This document shows, one piece after another, positions 54,939 through 63,659 of a DNA stretch of 64,000 nucleotides. Each line of letters begins with the position of its first letter. The first letter of the stretch is position 1. Origin of the DNA: Immundisolibacterales bacterium. GTDB lineage: Bacteria > Pseudomonadota > Gammaproteobacteria > HK1. The notes under the pieces are model-generated. The model was given only the letters and a program-made list of their open reading frames with translations, had not been told where the DNA came from and made no database searches. The DNA is taken from positions 1 to 64,000 of the forward strand of contig JAPOPW010000064.1 of NCBI GenBank assembly GCA_026712715.1. The letters are read 5' to 3'. The translations under genes were made by a program, and so were the position numbers.

Positions 54939-55583
54939 TCAGCCGAAGGCGCGCGAGAAGCACCAGACGGAGGCGGGCGGGAGATTGGCGGCCGCGAACG
55001 CGACCCGCTTGCCCGAGAGTCCCAGCGTTTCGCACGGCAGGGGAGAGGGCACGCCGTAGGAGTACTGCACCAGGCAGCCATCCTGCGAGAGCACGCGGAA
55101 TGCGGCGCGCACGATTTCGTTGCGCTCGGTGCGGGGCAGGCTGTTGAGCGGAAGCGAAGAGACCACCGTCGACACGTGGCCGGCCTGTCCGGCGGGAAGA
55201 ATCTCGTCCAGCCGCCGGGCATCCGAGTGGAGCACGGTCGCCCTCGGAAAGTGCCCTTCGAGCCACGCGTGCAGGTGCCGGTCCCGTTCCACCAGGACGA
55301 GCCGTTCCTCGGAAATGCCGGCTGCAATCAGCGCTCTGGTCACCGATCCGGTCCCCGGTCCGAGCTCGATTGTCAGGTCTCCGGTTCCGTTGGCCATCTG
55401 TGCCGCGCGGGCCATGGCTCGGGCGAGAGCCGGTGCGCTCGGCGCGATCGCCCCCATGCGCAGCGGATTCGCGAGCCATCGCCTGAGAAACAGTCCGAGC
55501 TCGCTGCGTCGGCGGCGTGAAACGGAGAAACCGGGGCTGGCGGCTCGCGGCCGCGTTTCCGGGCGGGTTGCACCTCTTCTCAT
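54939..55583 (-). CDS. SAM-dependent methyltransferase, PmtA-like
   Basis: A 214-residue class I methyltransferase (longer ATG at 55682 possible, 247 residues). FLRRWLANPLRMGAIAPSAPALARAMARAAQ precedes the SAM motif IELGPGTGSVTRALI, and VVSSLPLNSLP is a post-I motif. This is the pattern of the phospholipid N-methyltransferase PmtA/ rRNA-dimethylase-like family, which can methylate phosphatidylethanolamine to phosphatidylcholine at the membrane. With psd in the same window the cell could make PE and then PC, but activity is only inferred. It lies upstream of the ABC ATPase gene on the same strand (240 bp apart). Confidence 0.8.
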   Translation of the reverse strand: MRRGATRPETRPRAASPGFSVSRRRRSELGLFLRRWLANPLRMGAIAPSAPALARAMARAAQMANGTGDLTIELGPGTGSVTRALIAAGISEERLVLVERDRHLHAWLEGHFPRATVLHSDARRLDEILPAGQAGHVSTVVSSLPLNSLPRTERNEIVRAAFRVLSQDGCLVQYSYGVPSPLPCETLGLSGKRVAFAAANLPPASVWCFSRAFG

Positions 55584-55833
55584 CGCGGGTCGAAACGTGA
55601 GCGGTTTGAACGGTCCCTGGTCAACGTCGCTGCCGGTGCGGCGCAGTGCGTTAAAGGTTACTAGAAACCGCCGCGAATTCATCGACTGGCGGAGCAGGTC
55701 GCATACGGCCCGGAAGCCCCGCCCGCGCGACCCCGTCCCCGAGCAACGCGCGCGCTCGGGGTCATCGTCGGTCGCGGCGGCAGTGCACGAGGCGATGCCC
55801 CATCGAGCTCGGCCGGGCCAGGCGCCAGTCCCG

Positions 55834-57465
55834 TCAAGGATGGCTTGCGAAACCGTCCCTCCGGTCGCGCTCGATCATCCCGGCATCGCGATCGCCGGCC
55901 GGGCCGTAGCCGCCCCCTCCGCCGGTGCGGACGACCAGGCGGTCGCCGCGGCTCAACGGGAATCGCTGCTTCGACCTGAGCCGGATCCGCTGGCCGCCGC
56001 GCTCCACGAAGGTCTCCGCCGTCGCCCCGGGGCCGCCGCCGAACATGCCTTCGGCACCGATGCGGAACCGGTCCCCGTAGGTCGCGAAGGTCACGTTGCT
56101 GTCGAGAATCCGGTAGATCCGCTGAAACCCCATGCCGCCGCGTTGCCTTCCGCGGCCTCCCGAGTCGCATCTCAGGCTGTAGTCCTCGACCCGAAAGAAC
56201 GGATAGTCGCTCTCCATCGCTTCGATCGGAATGTTCGAGCAGTTCGAGAGCATCGAGTCGACCGCATCGCAGCCGTCATTGTCCGGGCCGGCACCGTAGC
56301 CGCCGCCGAAGATCTCGAGGTAAATGTTGTAACCGTCGTCGTTCCGGTGGCTGAGGCAACTGACCGTGGTCGTGTCGAATCCCGGCGCGATGACCCGGTC
56401 CGGCACCGCGCCGGCGAGCGCATTCATGACCGCGTTCACCACCCGGTAGCTCGGCAGCAGACGGGCCCGCACCGGGGCCGGCGGTCGTGGATTGACGAGG
56501 GAGCCGTAGAGGGCCATCACCGTGATCGCGCGTTCCGCGCCCTCGTTGAACGGAATGTCGGGATCGGTCAGCACCGCCTTGATGCACGCGACGGCGGACG
56601 AGGCCGTGGACGCGAAGGGGTTGTTCAGGTTGGTGGGGACCTGGGCGGCGGTGCCGGCGAAATCCACCGCGATCGAATCGCCACTGATGGTCACGCTCGC
56701 CCGTATCGGCACCGGGTCGTTACCCACGCCATCGTCGTCGAGCCACGCCTCGCCTCGCCAGGTGCCGTCGGGGGCGGCCGCGATCGCGGCCCGGATGCGG
56801 CGTTCCGAGTAGGAGAGCATTTCGTCCATGGCCGCGAACACCGTTTGCGTGCCGAACTTGCGACACATCCCCTTGAGCCGTTCGCCACCGACCGCGTTCG
56901 CGGCGAACTGCGCGTTGAGGTCACCGATCGTGGCTTCCGGCATGCGCACGTTGGCGCGCACCAGCCGTTCGAAAGGGCCGCCGTTCCAGTCTCGGTCGAT
57001 CGACCAGCGGCTCGGCGGAAACGTGATGCCTTCCTCGTGCACGTCGCCGGCATCCGGATTGAGCCCGGGCGCGCCGCCCCCGAGATCGATGTGATGAACG
57101 ACCGTCGCGGTGACTCCGATCAGCGTACCGTCCAGGAAAATCGGCGAGAACAGGAAGATGTCGGGCAGGTGCTGTCCCCCGGAATACGGATCGTTGTTGA
57201 TCAGGAAATCGCCGTCTTCCAGGGTCTCGAGGGGATGGTGTTCCAGGCAGGCACGGAAGGTGTGGGTCACCGAGCCGAGCTGGATCGGGATGAGATCGGC
57301 CTGGCTGACGACTCGCCCCTGGTGGTCGAGGATCGCGGCCGAACAGTCCTGGGCTTCACGAACCACCGGGGAATGGGCCGAGCGAATCAGCTTGATTCCC
57401 ATCTCGTCGGCGGCGGCAATCAGCGCCTGGGTGATCACCGCCTGGTCTACCGGCGAGACGTTCAT
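55834..57465 (-). CDS. hyuB: hydantoinase B / oxoprolinase family protein
   Basis: A 543-residue HyuB-type subunit. EMGIKLIRSAHSPVVREAQDCSAAILD, NNDPYSGGQHLPDIFLFSPIF and the C-terminal GGPGATAETFVERGG plus RTGGGGGYG are family signatures. With HyuA it hydrolyses hydantoins, 5-oxoproline or related lactams using ATP, or acts in acetone-carboxylase-like enzymes. ATG at 57465 overlaps the hyuA stop as ATGA, so translation is coupled. It ends 250 bp after the methyltransferase gene start. Confidence 0.93.
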   Translation of the reverse strand: MNVSPVDQAVITQALIAAADEMGIKLIRSAHSPVVREAQDCSAAILDHQGRVVSQADLIPIQLGSVTHTFRACLEHHPLETLEDGDFLINNDPYSGGQHLPDIFLFSPIFLDGTLIGVTATVVHHIDLGGGAPGLNPDAGDVHEEGITFPPSRWSIDRDWNGGPFERLVRANVRMPEATIGDLNAQFAANAVGGERLKGMCRKFGTQTVFAAMDEMLSYSERRIRAAIAAAPDGTWRGEAWLDDDGVGNDPVPIRASVTISGDSIAVDFAGTAAQVPTNLNNPFASTASSAVACIKAVLTDPDIPFNEGAERAITVMALYGSLVNPRPPAPVRARLLPSYRVVNAVMNALAGAVPDRVIAPGFDTTTVSCLSHRNDDGYNIYLEIFGGGYGAGPDNDGCDAVDSMLSNCSNIPIEAMESDYPFFRVEDYSLRCDSGGRGRQRGGMGFQRIYRILDSNVTFATYGDRFRIGAEGMFGGGPGATAETFVERGGQRIRLRSKQRFPLSRGDRLVVRTGGGGGYGPAGDRDAGMIERDRRDGFASHP

Positions 57466-59483
57466 GGACCTGTCTCCCTGTGGAGGATCACGTTGTCGTG
57501 CTCGTCGCATGCAGCCGTCCAGCCCGGCGGCACGTACACCGTCGCGCTGCCGTCGTCGACGAGGAGCGGTCCGCCGGCGGGAACCCGGCCGAGGTTCGCG
57601 CGGGTCGAGAGACCGGCATCGAGGGCTTCCCCGCGTTCGGTCAGGGCCGTGCTGCGAAGCTCGGTCGCCCCCGCGGACGGCGGACGGCGCAGCGCCGGCA
57701 TCGGCGGTGGCGGCGCCTTGACCCCCACCCGAAAGGACACGACCTCGACCGGATCGCCATGCGGCTTCTCGAATTCGAAGATCCGGCGATGCGCCTCGCC
57801 GAACCGCGCGACGAGCTCCGCGGCCGGCATCGTGCCGAGGTCCGGACCGGCGAGGGAGACCGGGACCTCGAAGGCCTGGCCGAGATACCGCATCTCGAGC
57901 ACCCGATCGAAGTCCGCCCCCGTCTCGATCCCGAGCCCGGCCAGGTAGTCACGTGCTTGCGCCTGCAACGTTTCGACGGTCTCTCGGATGTCGGGCATGT
58001 TGGCCTCGGAGACGGCCAGGCGCCGGGTGCGGGTCCGATAGTGGACGTGGTCGGACAGCAGGAGACCGGAAGCCGACAGTACGCCGGCATGCGGGGGCAC
58101 GACGACGGTCGCAATCGCGAGGTCTTCGGCCACCCTGGCCGCGTGCAACGGACCGGCGCCACCGAACGACACCAGCACATAGTCGCGTGGGTCGAGGCCC
58201 CGTTCGGTGGAGACCTGCTGGATGGCCCTCACGATGCTGACTTCGGCGAGGCGTATCACGCTGTCGGCGATCTCCTCGAGCGACAAGCCGAGCTGACGCG
58301 CCAACGGCCGATACACCCGGCGGGCCGCATCGCGGTCGACCTCCATGCGCCCGCCGAGAAACCCGTCCGCCCGAAGCGTGCCGCGCACCAGGTGGGCATC
58401 CGTGACCGTCGGCCGCTCGCCGCCGCGCCGATAACAGGCGGGTCCCGGGACCGCACCGGCCGAGCCCGGGCCGGTCCGCAGCAATCCGCCGTCGTCGGTC
58501 CAGGCAATCGACCCGCCGCCGGCCCCGACCGTCACGATGTCGATGACCGGTGTCTTCACCGGCAGGCCGTCGATGCGCGTCATTGACGCCAGCTCGGGCC
58601 GGCCGTCGGCAATGAGCGCGACGTCGGTGCTGGTACCGCCCATGTCGAGGGTGATGAGATTGCGGTACCCCGCGCCGGCAACACTGCGGACCGCGCCGAC
58701 CACGCCCGCCGCTGGGCCCGAGAAGAGGGCCGAGATGGCGTTGCGCGCCATCGCTTCGGCTGGCATCCGCCCGCCGTTCGATTGCATGATGCTGAACCGC
58801 CCGGCGAAGCCGCGTGCGGCGAGGGCGGCGGAGAACCGGCTCACGTAACCGGCCATGACCGGTTGCACGTAGGCGGCGAGCGCGGTGGTCGAGGCACGTT
58901 CGTATTCCCGGAACTCCCGGGTCACGTCGTGCGAGCAGGTCACCGGGAGGGACGGGGCGAGCTCGCGAATGACGCCCGCGACCAGCCTTTCGTGGTCCGG
59001 ATTGGCGTAGGCATGCAGGAAACAGAGAGCGGCCGCCTCGTAGTCTCCGTCCGCCAGCACCCCTCGGACCAGGCCGGCGACGGCAGCGCGATCCGGGCGC
59101 TTGATGACCGTGCCGTCGGCCGCGATGCGCTCGTCGACCTCGATGACGTCTCGGCGGCGCACGACCGGTTCGGGCTTGGCGTATCGCAGATCGTAGATCG
59201 CGTCCTTGTCGTGCCGCTGGAGCAGCAGCACGTCGCGGATGCCCTTCGTGACGAAGAGGCAGACCACGGCTCCCTTGCGTTCGAGGACTGCGTTGGTCGC
59301 CACCGTCGAGCCGTGGACGAGCTCCTCGATCGCTCCCGGGTCGAGGCCGGCCGCGTCGATCGCGTGCATGGCCCCCTCGTCCGGATTCGCCGGCGTGCTC
59401 GGCACCTTCGCGGTGCGCACGGACTCCCCGTCGACCGCCACGAGATCGGTGAAAGTTCCGCCTACCTCGATGCCGACCCGCAT
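57462..59483 (-). CDS. hyuA: hydantoinase A / oxoprolinase family protein
   Basis: A 673-residue HyuA-type ATP-dependent subunit. VGIEVGGTFTDLV and the TLDMGGTSTDVALI phosphate-binding motif, the SNGGRMPAEAMARNAISALFSGPAAGVVGA segment, and GAGGGSIAWTDDGGLL are diagnostic of the actin-like ATPase fold. ATG at 59483 chosen to match the family start; the frame is open upstream. It and hyuB form a two-gene operon. Substrate could be a hydantoin, oxoproline or a ketone; not decidable. Confidence 0.94.
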   Translation of the reverse strand: MRVGIEVGGTFTDLVAVDGESVRTAKVPSTPANPDEGAMHAIDAAGLDPGAIEELVHGSTVATNAVLERKGAVVCLFVTKGIRDVLLLQRHDKDAIYDLRYAKPEPVVRRRDVIEVDERIAADGTVIKRPDRAAVAGLVRGVLADGDYEAAALCFLHAYANPDHERLVAGVIRELAPSLPVTCSHDVTREFREYERASTTALAAYVQPVMAGYVSRFSAALAARGFAGRFSIMQSNGGRMPAEAMARNAISALFSGPAAGVVGAVRSVAGAGYRNLITLDMGGTSTDVALIADGRPELASMTRIDGLPVKTPVIDIVTVGAGGGSIAWTDDGGLLRTGPGSAGAVPGPACYRRGGERPTVTDAHLVRGTLRADGFLGGRMEVDRDAARRVYRPLARQLGLSLEEIADSVIRLAEVSIVRAIQQVSTERGLDPRDYVLVSFGGAGPLHAARVAEDLAIATVVVPPHAGVLSASGLLLSDHVHYRTRTRRLAVSEANMPDIRETVETLQAQARDYLAGLGIETGADFDRVLEMRYLGQAFEVPVSLAGPDLGTMPAAELVARFGEAHRRIFEFEKPHGDPVEVVSFRVGVKAPPPPMPALRRPPSAGATELRSTALTERGEALDAGLSTRANLGRVPAGGPLLVDDGSATVYVPPGWTAACDEHDNVILHRETGP

Positions 59484-59527
59484 GCCTCGCTCCCTGTCTC
59501 CGGCCCTCGCACACGCGGGCCAATCCT

Positions 59528-59561
59528 GCCGCTTCGAGGACGAATGTGCCGATCCGCCCGC
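59528..59561 (+). repeat. 34-bp direct repeat, copy 1
   Basis: GCCGCTTCGAG plus three variable bases plus GAATGTGCCGATCCGCCCGC. The same sequence with 31/34 identity recurs at 61644-61677 in the same orientation, flanking the ThDP enzyme gene and the small ORF. Weak similarity continues for some bases beyond (GGCGTGGGGATC against GGGCGCGGATC). Confidence 0.8.
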
Positions 59562-59702
59562 GGCGTGGGGATCGGAGCACAGAATCCGCTCCCGCGCACC
59601 CTGCTCGAGACGACGCGTCCGCAACCACGCGTGCTTCATGGGCAGCCGGACCCTCCAACGATTCCCGCGTCGACGACAAGCTTGCCGTCCCGTCCCGGGA
59701 CG

Positions 59703-59897
59703 GTGTCCGATGCGGCACCGCCCGGCGAGCCCACCGCCGCGCGCCGGGCAGCCGAGGCGCGGGTCGCGGAGCTCGAGGCACGTCTGCGGAACGCTCGCAG
59801 CGGCCGAGTTGGCGAAGTGTTCAAGGCGCCCGGCGCGTTCGAGCGGTTCGCGCCCTTGACCTCCCGGTCGTTCCAGAAGTTCGTCCGCGCCCGCTGA
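59703..59897 (+). CDS. possible small protein (64 residues), unknown
   Basis: GTG start at 59703 (or GTG at 59631, giving 88 residues). The protein has an Ala/Arg/Glu helix (AARRAAEARVAELEARLRNA) and a C-terminal GAFERFAPLTSRSFQKFVRAR. Its GC3 is about 85-90%, as in true genes here, and it does not overlap another gene, which favours coding; there is no good RBS and I recognise no family. It lies between copy 1 of the 34-bp repeat and the ThDP enzyme gene. Could equally be GC-driven noise. Confidence 0.4.
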   Translation: MSDAAPPGEPTAARRAAEARVAELEARLRNARSGRVGEVFKAPGAFERFAPLTSRSFQKFVRAR

Positions 59898-60004
59898 AGA
59901 AACGCCCGGGCACGACCGATGCCGGGTCCGGGTCCATTGCGGCCGCTCCGGCTCGGGTGTGCTAGCGTGCGCGGCTTGTCGAGTGCGCGTGGAGCCTCGT
60001 TGTC

Positions 60005-61546
60005 GTGAATGGAGCCGAAAGCCTGGTTCGCTCGCTGCTCGCGAGCGGTGTCGATACCTGCTTCGCCAACCCCGGCACGTCGGAGATGCACTTCGTCGCG
60101 GCGCTCGACAAGGTCGCCGGCATGCGTTGCGTCCTTGGCCTCGCGGAGACCGTAGTGACCGGATGCGCCGATGGTTACGCGCGCATGACGGGAAGGCCGG
60201 CCGCGACGCTGCTCCATTGCGGACCCGGGCTCGCGAACGGCACCGCCAACGTCCACAACGCGCGGCGCGCCAGCACCCCGATGGTGAACATCGTCGGCGA
60301 CCATGCGACCTGGCACCGGCCCCACGACTCGCCGCTCACCTACGACACCGAGGGGCTCGCCCGGACCGTGTCCGACTGGGTGCGGAGCAGCGAATCGTCG
60401 GATCGCATCGGTGTCGACGGCGCCGCCGCGGTGCAGGCGGCGATGACTCCGCCCGGCCGGATCGCCACCCTCATCCTGCCCGCCGACACGGCGTGGAGCG
60501 ACGGCGGCAGGGTTGCCGACCCGCTGCCCGTTCCCCAGCGTTCCATGGTCGCGCCGGACACGATTCGCAACGTCGCGCTGGCGCTTCGCAGGCGCGAACG
60601 CGCGGTTCTCGTGGTGTCGGGTCAGGCGTTGGGCGAAGAGGGCCTCGAGGCGGCGCAAAGGGTCGCGCACGCGAGCGGCGCCATGCTGAAGACGTCGACC
60701 CAGATTCCGCGCATGGCCCGCGGCCGGGGCCGGGTTCCGGTCGATCGCATCCCCTACGCGGTGGACCTCGCGATGAGGGAGCTGGGCGGTGTCCGCCATG
60801 TCGTGCTCGTCGGCGCCAGGCCCCCCACCGGATTCTTCGGATACCCGGAAAAACCCAGTCTGCTTGCCCCGTCCGACGCCGAGACCCATGTGCTCGCGAG
60901 GCCGGAGGAAGACGCGGTTGCGGCCTTGCACGGCCTCGCCGACGAGCTCGGTGCGCCCGCGAGGGTCGGGATTCCGGTGGGCGAGGTCGAGCCCGAGTTG
61001 CACAAGGGCCCGTTCGAGCCGATCGCGTTCGCGACCACCCTGGCCGCGCTGCTCCCCGAGAATTGCATCGTTTCCGAGGATGCGGTCACGTCGGGCCGGG
61101 CGCTCCTGGCACCAACCTTCAATGCCGCGCCGCACGACTGGATCCAGATCACCGGGGGGGCCATCGGGCAGGGGTTTCCCGCCGCGACCGGCGCGGCGCT
61201 GGCCTGTCCGGACCGCAAGGTCGTGTGTCTGCAGGCGGACGGGGCGGGGATGTACACGCTCCAGGCCCTGTGGACCCAGGCGCGCGAGGAGCTCGACGTC
61301 GTCAACGTCGTCTTCGCCAATCGGATCTACAAGATCCTCCACGGCGAGCTCCTCGCGGTGGGCGCCAGGCCCGGTGTCGCGTCCAACGAGCTGTTCGATC
61401 TCGCACGGCCCGAGCTCGATTGGGTTCATCTCGCGAACGGCATGGGCGTCGAGGCGGCGAGGGTCGACCGCCTGGAAGCGTTTGCCGACGCATTCCGGGC
61501 TGCGTGCGGTCGGCGCGGACCGTTTCTGATCCAGTTCGACATCTAG
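60005..61546 (+). CDS. ThDP-dependent enzyme, acetolactate synthase-like
   Basis: A 513-residue thiamine-diphosphate enzyme of the acetolactate synthase / benzoylformate decarboxylase family. The PYR-domain Glu that protonates ThDP is E48 in LGLAETVVTGCADGYARMTG. The middle domain follows, and the PP-domain motif GAALACPDRKVVCLQADGAGMYTLQALWTQARE (GDG-type motif here with ADG) gives the metal/ThDP-binding site. Start GTG at 60005. Substrate is not known; annotated relatives are 'acetolactate synthase large subunit' without an ilvN partner, as here. It is bracketed by the 34-bp direct repeats. Confidence 0.92.
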   Translation: MNGAESLVRSLLASGVDTCFANPGTSEMHFVAALDKVAGMRCVLGLAETVVTGCADGYARMTGRPAATLLHCGPGLANGTANVHNARRASTPMVNIVGDHATWHRPHDSPLTYDTEGLARTVSDWVRSSESSDRIGVDGAAAVQAAMTPPGRIATLILPADTAWSDGGRVADPLPVPQRSMVAPDTIRNVALALRRRERAVLVVSGQALGEEGLEAAQRVAHASGAMLKTSTQIPRMARGRGRVPVDRIPYAVDLAMRELGGVRHVVLVGARPPTGFFGYPEKPSLLAPSDAETHVLARPEEDAVAALHGLADELGAPARVGIPVGEVEPELHKGPFEPIAFATTLAALLPENCIVSEDAVTSGRALLAPTFNAAPHDWIQITGGAIGQGFPAATGAALACPDRKVVCLQADGAGMYTLQALWTQAREELDVVNVVFANRIYKILHGELLAVGARPGVASNELFDLARPELDWVHLANGMGVEAARVDRLEAFADAFRAACGRRGPFLIQFDI

Positions 61547-61643
61547 CTGCTGGCACGGCGCCCCCGGATCTCCTCGGAACCGAAGACCCCGAATCCATCC
61601 CCGGTCCGGGGGACCCGACCGTCGTGCTCGAAGGAGCGATCCG

Positions 61644-61677
61644 GCCGCTTCGAGAGAGAATGTGCCGATCCGCCCGC
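61644..61677 (+). repeat. 34-bp direct repeat, copy 2
   Basis: Same unit as 59528-59561, differing at three adjacent positions (GAC against AGA). It lies 98 bp after the ThDP enzyme stop and 11 bp before the truncated epimerase stop. Confidence 0.8.
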
Positions 61678-61687
61678 CGGGCGCGGA

Positions 61688-61861
61688 TCAGGCGCTTTCC
61701 CGGCGCTTGACGTCCTCGATATAGAGCTCGATCCCTTCCTCCACCGAGTACCTCGGGGTGAAATCGAGCGTTTCGCGCAGGCGCCCGGTGTTGAGGAGCG
61801 AGGTCATCACCAGCGGCGTGACGCGGCGGCGAAATGCCCCGACTCGAGGCCATTGACGTCC
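61688..61861 (-). pseudogene. C-terminal remnant of an NAD-dependent epimerase/dehydratase
   Basis: The minus-strand frame ends RVTPLVMTSLLNTGRLRETLDFTPRYSVEEGIELYIEDVKRRESA, the C-terminal tail of extended SDR sugar epimerases (the LxFxPxYSxEEG substrate-lid region). There is no Rossmann N-terminal part: upstream (61862 on) homology stops and the DNA becomes different in character. It is therefore a truncated gene at a probable recombination boundary. Confidence 0.6.
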
Positions 61862-61991
61862 CCGCGCCACTGCCCCGCCGTCGCTTCAACTACCGCGAGC
61901 TCCGGCGTCCTCCGGATTGCGCGCGCCAAGCATCAACCGCTCCGCGGTGAGCCGGACCCTCTCGCAACGAGAGGGGCTTCCCGTTCTTGGG

Positions 61992-62429
61992 TCAATCGAT
62001 CTCGGCCGTCAGTTGCTGCGTTCCGGCATTGGCCGGGGCGTAAATCTCCAACCCCTGATAGTCATCGGAGACCCAGGTCTCGTTATGGAGGATTTTGCTC
62101 GGCAGAAGGTAGGTGTCGCCCGCGTTGAAGGTCAATTCCTCGTCCACCCCTTCAATCACCAAGGTGATCGACCCCGAAATGACATAGATGAACTGAAAGT
62201 CATAGTCATGCCGGTGCATGCCGGTCGTGCCCTGCTTGGTATGTCGGTCCGTGTTGACCTTGACGACATGCGCGTGGAACTGGCCGCCGGTCGCTTCCAC
62301 GACGCCGAGATCGGTATAGAGCGCAGTCCTGCGCAGGCCCGGCCCGAATTCGCGGTCCTTGGCGTAGTTGAAGGCGAGGTCCTGTTTCTTCCAACCGTCC
62401 AGACGTTCGTCGCTCATTTCATGGCTCAT
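61992..62429 (-). CDS. cupin-domain protein
   Basis: A 145-residue cupin. The metal motif GMHRHDYDFQFIYVISGSITLVIEG and the second box with NAGDTYLLPSKILHNETW are present. It resembles small cupins that bind or sense organic acids. Base composition (about 50-55% GC in parts) is far below that of the other genes, which indicates recent transfer. Start chosen at ATG 62429 (62417 also possible); no good RBS. A perfect 16-bp tandem repeat lies just before it. It may be co-transcribed with the hydratase gene, 132 bp upstream. Confidence 0.8.
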   Translation of the reverse strand: MSHEMSDERLDGWKKQDLAFNYAKDREFGPGLRRTALYTDLGVVEATGGQFHAHVVKVNTDRHTKQGTTGMHRHDYDFQFIYVISGSITLVIEGVDEELTFNAGDTYLLPSKILHNETWVSDDYQGLEIYAPANAGTQQLTAEID

Positions 62430-62430
62430 T

Positions 62431-62462
62431 TGTTCAAGTGGAGGTCTGTTCAAGTGGAGGTC
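62431..62462. repeat. 16-bp tandem duplication
   Basis: TGTTCAAGTGGAGGTC occurs twice, head to tail, 62431-62446 and 62447-62462, without a mismatch. It abuts the cupin start and contains a possible TTG start at 62453, so it may have changed the 5' leader. Confidence 0.9.
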
Positions 62463-62561
62463 ATGCCCGGTTCAAGCCGGGTCATCGGGCCTGTCCCGGG
62501 CGATTGCGAGGAAGTACGGGAGAGTGCGGAATGCTCGTCGGGCGGCTTGGCGAAACCCTCT

Positions 62562-63365
62562 TCAGGGGGCGGCGAGGCTGACGGTGATCTTGCCGAGATC
62601 CTCGAACTCGGCGACGGCCGTGCTGCCTGCAGGAAGCGGAAGCGGCACGTTGACGCTGCCGGGGGTGATGATGTGACCGGCCTTCAGCCCGATGCCGCGC
62701 CGGGACAGCTCGTTCGCTGCCCAGAGCAGCACATCGAACGGCTCCGTCCGGTTCTGCTTCGGGACCAGCGGCAGGCTCTCCCCGCCGTCGATGCGCAGTT
62801 CGAGGGCGATGTCGAGCAACGAACGGTGTTGCCAATCCTCGACCACGGGTCCGTTGACGAGGCCGAGGTTTGCTGCGTTGTCGGCGATCATTACCCATCT
62901 TTCGGCATCGTTGTCCGGATAGGGCTCGCCGGCGGCGAGCGCCGCCACCGCCTGCTCGACCGCGTTTGCACGACGAGACCCGACGAGCTCGATGTTGAAG
63001 GCGAGGTTGGCGGCGGCGGCCACTTCTTCGCGCTCGTAAGGCTGCTCGCGTGGCGGGAGATCCCTTTTCAGCTTGAAGCCGATCTCGCATTCCATGATGT
63101 TGCGTGCGTAACGGGGGAACGGAAGGGTGGCCCCATTGTCGAAGCTGGTCGACGCGAACATGCGGCCAAGGGGTCCGCCTGGTTTGCCACCGATCTTCCA
63201 GCCGACGATGTCTTCGCCGATCTGCGCGGCCATTGCATCCTGCATTGCCGTGGCTTCGGCCTCGTCGCGCGGCGCAAGATCGCTCGGAAACGCATCGATG
63301 GTCGTGCCATCGAGCCACGTTTGCGCGAGCAGCGACGCCCCCGTGGCAATCCTGTCGTCGGCCAT
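62562..63365 (-). CDS. 2-keto-4-pentenoate hydratase family protein
   Basis: A 267-residue FAH/MhpD-type hydratase. Signatures are KIGGKPGGPLGRMFAS, RNIMECEIGFKLKRDLPP (metal-binding Glu), NIELVGSR and AGHIITPGSVNVPLPLPAGSTAVAEFEDLG. These enzymes hydrate 2-oxo-pentenoates in aromatic meta-cleavage or decarboxylate oxalocrotonate. GC is about 63%, again below the main chromosome. ATG at 63365 with GGGGGAGAG before it. A 294-bp gap separates it from the divergent toxin-antitoxin genes. Confidence 0.88.
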   Translation of the reverse strand: MADDRIATGASLLAQTWLDGTTIDAFPSDLAPRDEAEATAMQDAMAAQIGEDIVGWKIGGKPGGPLGRMFASTSFDNGATLPFPRYARNIMECEIGFKLKRDLPPREQPYEREEVAAAANLAFNIELVGSRRANAVEQAVAALAAGEPYPDNDAERWVMIADNAANLGLVNGPVVEDWQHRSLLDIALELRIDGGESLPLVPKQNRTEPFDVLLWAANELSRRGIGLKAGHIITPGSVNVPLPLPAGSTAVAEFEDLGKITVSLAAP

Positions 63366-63447
63366 GGTCTTGCTCTCCCCCTTCCGCGTGCCCTCAAGGT
63401 GGAGAGTACCACTGGGGGCGGGTCGGCCGTGACCAAATACGGTGCTC

Positions 63448-63624
63448 ATGCGGCCGGCCTGGATCCGCCGGGTTCAGGAACTGGTCCGGAACTGGCAAGA
63501 GAGCGTCACCGAGGTGGTCAACTCGAACCTTGAGCCGATGCGGCCCGAACGTCTCTGCCGGGAACTGGCCGACGCGAACCTGTCTGTCCGCACGCCAGAG
63601 CTTGCGCGCGGCATGGAAGAATGA
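63448..63624 (+). CDS. possible small ORF (58 residues), unknown
   Basis: ATG at 63448. Sequence MRPAWIRRVQELVRNWQES... with GC3 near 80% and no overlap with another gene. I do not recognise the family; it may be a fragment of a longer gene in the acquired segment. No RBS. Low confidence. Confidence 0.3.
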   Translation: MRPAWIRRVQELVRNWQESVTEVVNSNLEPMRPERLCRELADANLSVRTPELARGMEE

Positions 63625-63659
63625 TAACAATTTGCTATCCGATGCTTGGAGACGAACCG

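Larger units (their letters stand above)
59484..60004. other. hyuA / ThDP-enzyme intergenic region
   Basis: 521 bp upstream of two divergent genes. It contains one 34-bp direct-repeat copy (59528-59561) and a small possible coding frame (59703-59897). Apart from these I see no tRNA, hairpin terminator or clear promoter. Confidence 0.5.
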
